DNA of 64,000 bases from UBA7330 sp965243485 (GTDB lineage Bacteria > Bacteroidota > Bacteroidia > Cytophagales > Cyclobacteriaceae), in the NCBI GenBank assembly GCA_965243485.1, contig CBDEVP010000001.1, forward strand, positions 2,542,001 to 2,606,000, in the 5' to 3' direction. A program made the translations under genes and the position numbers. The notes beneath the pieces are model-generated. The model saw only the letters and a program-made list of their open reading frames with translations. It did not search any database and was not told the origin of the DNA. Shown one piece after another: positions 60,831 through 64,000 of the stretch (within the stretch, counting starts at the first letter, position 1; each line of letters starts with the position of its first letter).

Positions 60831-62066
60831 ATGAGCAAAAACCCAAGACTCCATTTGTTTCAGGCCTATGGCATTGAGTTGGAGTACATGATCGTAGATG
60901 CGGACACCCTGAACATCAGACCCATTGCCGAATTTATCCTCAAAGACGCTGAAAGCAACATCCAGGGTGAGCTGGAGAAAGGCGAAGTATGCTGGAGCAA
61001 TGAGTTGGTAAGCCATGTGGTGGAACTGAAATCCAACGGACCCACAAAGGACCTTCCGGCGATAAGAAATCATTTCAACTCAAACATTCAGGAGATCAAC
61101 GGGATCCTGAAAAAAGCCAATGCCCGGCTGATGCCCACAGCGGCACACCCGTGGATGAAGCCTGCCCTCGAGACGGTGCTCTGGCCTCACGACAGCGGTG
61201 AGATCTATCGGATCTATGACAAGATCTTCGGGTGCAGGGGCCACGGATGGTCCAACCTGCAAAGTACCCACATCAATCTGCCATTTTATGATGACGAAGA
61301 GTTTGCCAAACTGCATACGGCCATCCGGTTTATGCTGCCGATCATTCCGGCCCTGACTGCTTCTTCGCCGATCCTTGGTGAGAAATATACCGGCTTCATG
61401 GATAAGCGGCTTTTTTACTATGAAAAAAACCAGGCCAGGATACCGGCCATCACCGGGATGGTGATCCCTGAGAAGGTGGTGACGATGCATGGATATCAGA
61501 AGCAGATCTATGACCGCATCGAGAAGGCGATCAGACCCCACGACCCGGACAGGATGCTGAAGCCCATCTGGCTCAACTCCCGCGGAGCGATAGCGCGTTT
61601 TGACCGGGGCAGCATCGAGATCAGGATCGTGGATATCCAGGAATGCACCAGTGCGGATATAGCCATCGTATTTTTCATTTCCCATCTGCTGAAGTTGCTG
61701 GTGTCTGAGAAATGGATCAGCTTTTCCGATCAGCTGGAGATCGGCACGGAGGACCTGTATCATACTTTTAGTCAGACCATCAGAAATGGAAGTCAGACGG
61801 TGATCAGTGATAAGGAATACCTGGGGCGCTGGAAGGTGAAGGAGATCGTGACTGGAAGTGAGCTGTGGTCCATGATCATTGAGAAGGTATCTGCGGCCTA
61901 TCCTGAGACCTCGGAGATGTGGAAACCTGTGATCGAAAGAATGAATAAAGCGACACTGGCTGAACGGATCGTAGAGGCGATGGCCGGAGATTACCGGATA
62001 GAAAAGCTGAGGGAAGTGTATGGCAGGCTGGGGGATTGTCTGGCCAAGGATGAAATGTTTGAATGA
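60831..62066 (+). CDS. GCS2-family glutamate-cysteine-ligase-like enzyme (YbdK type)
   Basis: This 411-residue ligase belongs to the carboxylate-amine ligase (GCS2) family. Signs are FQAYGIELEYMIVDADTL at the N terminus with the metal-binding glutamates, then GWSNLQSTHINLPFYDDEEF, PIIPALTASSPILGEKYTGF and IWLNSRGAIARFDRGSIEIRI. Family members form a gamma-glutamyl-type amide with ATP; YbdK has weak glutamate-cysteine ligase activity. There is no glutathione synthetase partner, and the RimK-like gene takes that place, so the product need not be glutathione. It overlaps the next gene by four bases (ATGA). Confidence 0.9.
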   Translation: MSKNPRLHLFQAYGIELEYMIVDADTLNIRPIAEFILKDAESNIQGELEKGEVCWSNELVSHVVELKSNGPTKDLPAIRNHFNSNIQEINGILKKANARLMPTAAHPWMKPALETVLWPHDSGEIYRIYDKIFGCRGHGWSNLQSTHINLPFYDDEEFAKLHTAIRFMLPIIPALTASSPILGEKYTGFMDKRLFYYEKNQARIPAITGMVIPEKVVTMHGYQKQIYDRIEKAIRPHDPDRMLKPIWLNSRGAIARFDRGSIEIRIVDIQECTSADIAIVFFISHLLKLLVSEKWISFSDQLEIGTEDLYHTFSQTIRNGSQTVISDKEYLGRWKVKEIVTGSELWSMIIEKVSAAYPETSEMWKPVIERMNKATLAERIVEAMAGDYRIEKLREVYGRLGDCLAKDEMFE

Positions 62067-62770
62067 TGAATTGGCAGCTGGTCATCAGTTGTGAACATGC
62101 CTCGAATGAGGTGCCCACTTTTTACCAGCATCTTTTTACCAATGCCGAACAGGAGCTGAAATCCCACAAGGGCTGGGATCCGGGATCATTGGAGATTGCG
62201 GAAAGACTCGGAAAAACATTTGATACAGCGCCTTTTGTATACCCCTACACCCGCCTGCTCATCGAACCCAATCGCTCGATGGAGCATCCGCAGCTTTTTT
62301 CGGTTTACTCGGCCGGTCTCCCCCCTCAGGAGAAGATGCTGCTCATCGAGGAATATTATTTACCCCATCGCAATACAGTAGAGGACAGGATCTCGGAGCT
62401 TGTGTCGCGTGGGCCTGTCCTGCATCTGGGGATCCACACGTTTACGCCGGTATGGGATGGAAAAGAGCGGAAGGTAGATATCGGCATATTGTATGATCCC
62501 GGTCGGAAGATGGAATCGCATTTTTGTGAACGGTTCATTGAGGTCCTGCAAAAAAATGCACGAGATCTTTCGATCAGGCCCAACGAGCCCTACCTGGGCA
62601 TTGATGATGGGTTTACCACCTACTTACGCACACGATTCAGGGATGAGGAATATCTTGGCATAGAAATCGAGGTGAGTCAGCGGTTTCCGGACAGCCTGCC
62701 TGCGATGAGCGATCTGCTGGGGAGGAGTCTGAAGGAGGCGATGCAAGGGGGTTGGGACCGATCAGTTTGA
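62063..62770 (+). CDS. N-formylglutamate amidohydrolase-like enzyme
   Basis: The 235-residue protein has the family signs: VISCEHASNEVPTFY at the start, the YTRLLIEPNRS loop, LHLGIHTFTPVWDG with a metal-binding histidine, and EYLGIEIEVSQRF. In histidine degradation the family removes formate from N-formylglutamate, but no hut genes are near. Its tight coupling to GCS2 suggests it instead hydrolyses an amide in the product of the cassette, giving a trimming or turnover step. The start codon pair ATG ATG lies across the stop of GCS2. Confidence 0.88.
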   Translation: MMNWQLVISCEHASNEVPTFYQHLFTNAEQELKSHKGWDPGSLEIAERLGKTFDTAPFVYPYTRLLIEPNRSMEHPQLFSVYSAGLPPQEKMLLIEEYYLPHRNTVEDRISELVSRGPVLHLGIHTFTPVWDGKERKVDIGILYDPGRKMESHFCERFIEVLQKNARDLSIRPNEPYLGIDDGFTTYLRTRFRDEEYLGIEIEVSQRFPDSLPAMSDLLGRSLKEAMQGGWDRSV

Positions 62771-62867
62771 TGGAGTTTAAGCTAAAAAGCTTTAGATTTA
62801 TATTGATATAAGCCAGGTATAGTGAGTAGCATCGATTTACTCAGTTGTTGTTCACTATCGTCTACTG

Positions 62868-62907
62868 CTACCCCCTCAGAGTCGCCTGCAAGGGACTCTG
62901 AGTGTAG
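62868..62907. repeat. REP-like palindrome, copy 1
   Basis: CTCAGAGTC (62875-62883) and GACTCTGAG (62894-62902) are perfect 9-base arms with a 10-base loop. CTAC lies before and GTAG after them (62868-62871 and 62904-62907), giving the GTAG tetranucleotide seen next to classical REP hairpins. The CTACCCCC leader is shared with copy 2. Confidence 0.75.
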
Positions 62908-62925
62908 GCCCTAGAAGCCGCCCTA

Positions 62926-62960
62926 CTACCCCCTCAGAGTCACCTGTAAGGGACTCTGAG
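62926..62960. repeat. REP-like palindrome, copy 2
   Basis: It repeats copy 1 in the same orientation, 58 bases further on: CTACCCCC, then CTCAGAGTC (62933-62941), a 10-base loop and GACTCTGAG (62952-62960), followed by TTTTT. The loop differs from copy 1 at only two bases. Confidence 0.75.
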
Positions 62961-63069
62961 TTTTTGCTGGATGACATCAGGTATGGGTTATTCAGCCTAT
63001 ACATGAGCCACATTGCGCAAATGGAGTACTATCAAATTCCCTTTATTTGAATATCTTGTTTCCGGAAGC

Positions 63070-63105
63070 CTTCAGAGTCCTCTCCGAGTGACTCTGAGGA
63101 GGGTA
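63070..63105. repeat. REP-like palindrome, copy 3, inverted
   Basis: TCAGAGTC (63072-63079) and GACTCTGA (63090-63097) flank a 10-base loop, followed by GGAGGGTA. This is the reverse orientation of copies 1 and 2, in which the reverse complement ends GGGGGTAG. The copy has diverged more. Confidence 0.65.
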
Positions 63106-63285
63106 AAAAGCATTTCATAGGCACATCATCAGGAACTTCACCCACTAAATCCTCTGTGGGGAAGTCTTATGTTTCATTTCTTTTGGAGCAGTCAAGATCA
63201 TTCAGCGGCAAAACGCAGTAGGAATTTACCCGTTGCATCTCACCGTAGATTTAGCTAGTTTAGATATATATAGCACTGGGATGGC

Positions 63286-63315
63286 CACTTGCCGTACCTG
63301 CGTTGGGGGCAAGTG
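63286..63315. promoter_or_regulatory. Inverted repeat upstream of the Crp/Fnr-like gene
   Basis: CACTTGCC (63286-63293) and GGCAAGTG (63308-63315) form perfect 8-base arms around 14 bases, ending 32 bases before the ATG at 63348. It could be an operator for the regulator itself, or a mRNA hairpin. There is no T-tract, so it is not a terminator. Confidence 0.35.
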
Positions 63316-63347
63316 TAATAGATGAAAGTTGTAACACTATAAATACA

Positions 63348-63926
63348 ATGCACGAAATACTATTCGACTTTATATCAAAATACATTTCTCTGACAGATGA
63401 TGAGAAAAATGCATTACTATCTTTAGACCTGTTTCACTCGGTAAAGAGGGGGACGACTTTACTCAGGGAAGGACAGAAATCCCAGGAGAGTTATTTCGTT
63501 TTAAAAGGCTGTATTCGGGTTTACTACATCGTAAACGGAGAAGAAAAAACAACCGCTTTTTATACAGAAATGGAAGCTTTGACACCTCCCTGTGTCATCA
63601 ACAATTCACCATCAGAATATTATTTAAGCTGTGTGGAGAACAGTCTTCTTCTGGTTTCAAACACTGATATGGAAGAGGAAGTGAACACCAAATTTCCAAA
63701 GTTTGAGTTAATGTGCAGAAAATTCTCGGAAGAATTGTTGGTTAAAGAGAGGATTGACTTTGACGAGTTTAAGACTTCTTCGCCTGAACAACGATACCTC
63801 AACTTACTGCAGAAAAGACCGGACCTGGTTCAGCGTGTTCCTCAGCACCAATTAGCAAGCTATTTGGGCATCAAGCCTCAATCACTAAGCAGACTGAGAG
63901 CAAGAATTCTTGTAAAGAAGGTCTAA
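63348..63926 (+). CDS. Crp/Fnr family transcriptional regulator
   Basis: The 192-residue protein has a cyclic-nucleotide-binding-like domain (~25-115; LLREGQKSQESYFVLKGCIRVYYI) and a C-terminal helix-turn-helix (QHQLASYLGIKPQSLSRLRARI) of the Bacteroidota Crp/Fnr group. The usual nucleotide-phosphate-binding arginine loop is not obvious, so the ligand may differ from cAMP. It starts at ATG 63348; a longer open frame upstream would need a different start. It ends 74 bases before the window edge, where no further gene is seen. Confidence 0.88.
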   Translation: MHEILFDFISKYISLTDDEKNALLSLDLFHSVKRGTTLLREGQKSQESYFVLKGCIRVYYIVNGEEKTTAFYTEMEALTPPCVINNSPSEYYLSCVENSLLLVSNTDMEEEVNTKFPKFELMCRKFSEELLVKERIDFDEFKTSSPEQRYLNLLQKRPDLVQRVPQHQLASYLGIKPQSLSRLRARILVKKV

Positions 63927-64000
63927 GCCCATTTTTCTTAACTTAAGTGAACGTTTTTAAGTCTGTTACCAATCCACTTTTGCAGCACCATTTAACAAGA

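Larger units (their letters stand above)
62771..63347. other. Non-coding block with REP-like palindromes
   Basis: This 577-base stretch has no gene I can support. A weak hairpin (AAGCT/AGCTT, 62779-62792) follows the cassette's last stop and could end its transcript. Three REP-like palindromes occupy 62868-62907, 62926-62960 and 63070-63105. A separate inverted repeat (63286-63315) lies before the Crp-like gene. The remainder shows no further structure to the eye. Confidence 0.6.

Noticed and set aside
61080..61763. A 227-codon open frame on - opposite the GCS2 gene
   Set aside because: GCS2 motifs are intact on +; the antisense product is rich in Arg, His and Pro, typical of shadow frames.
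62063..62770. Histidine-degradation role for the FGAH-like protein
   Set aside because: No hutH, hutU or hutI is present, and the gene is coupled to ligase genes.
62868..63105. A CRISPR-like array
   Set aside because: Only three units, each itself palindromic and one inverted, with no unique spacers of constant length and no cas genes; REP-like elements fit better.

Overview
The window is chromosomal DNA of a Bacteroidota bacterium, most likely a free-living or marine member of the Cytophagales. The signs are Bacteroidota-type promoter elements (TAnnTTTG at -7, TTG at -33) before several transcription units, few Shine-Dalgarno sequences, many short-spacer lipoproteins, an E1 alpha/beta fusion, ExbB/ExbD/ExbD cassettes, a stand-alone HsdR-N protein, the GNAT-nitrilase fusion and the DUF177-rpmF-fabH-efp-accB-accC cluster. 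Species cannot be named from the sequence alone.

Layout. 1-14.4 kb is accessory and envelope-related: a truncated amidohydrolase, an S41 peptidase lipoprotein, a Tat-exported metallophosphoesterase followed by a sulfatase, a PD40 propeller protein, small TfoX-like and DUF2461 proteins, a Calx-beta/YD-repeat lipoprotein and a GNAT-nitrilase fusion. 14.4-18.8 kb carries a sulfatase and a GH106-type alpha-L-rhamnosidase, which together suggest attack on a sulfated rhamnose-containing polysaccharide; no SusC/SusD pair is present. 19.5-23.7 kb is the fatty-acid/translation operon. 23.8-24.6 kb holds a REP-associated tyrosine transposase (RAYT) with REP-like palindromes, one of them inside its reading frame. 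24.6-35.4 kb is housekeeping: pdxA, rsmA, mgtE, greA, HIT, ruvC, a glycosyltransferase, a SpoIIE-type phosphatase, a polysaccharide deacetylase, tatD and asparaginase. 35.5-37.9 kb has tRNA-Ser(GGA) and an ExbB/ExbD energy-transduction operon. 38-48 kb contains an aldehyde dehydrogenase, an HNH protein, smpB, tsaD, a very large TamB-like protein and a photolyase. 48.1-48.5 kb is RNase P RNA, followed by an unusual sigma-54-activator-like response regulator with no DNA-binding domain. 50-57 kb has a LuxE-like protein, the fused E1 oxoacid dehydrogenase, alanine dehydrogenase, an HsdR-N protein and an MFS transporter.

57.3-62.8 kb is the most interesting part: a type II NADH dehydrogenase followed by a tightly packed set of a C39-like cysteine peptidase, a RimK-like ATP-grasp ligase with an RLAN domain, a GCS2-type glutamate-cysteine-ligase-like enzyme and an N-formylglutamate-amidohydrolase-like enzyme. 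Gene spacing (overlaps of 1 and 4 bases, gaps of 5) argues that they act together, probably making and trimming a small amide- or peptide-linked product or tag whose identity is unknown. Behind it lies a non-coding block with three REP-like palindromes, then a Crp/Fnr-family regulator near the right end.
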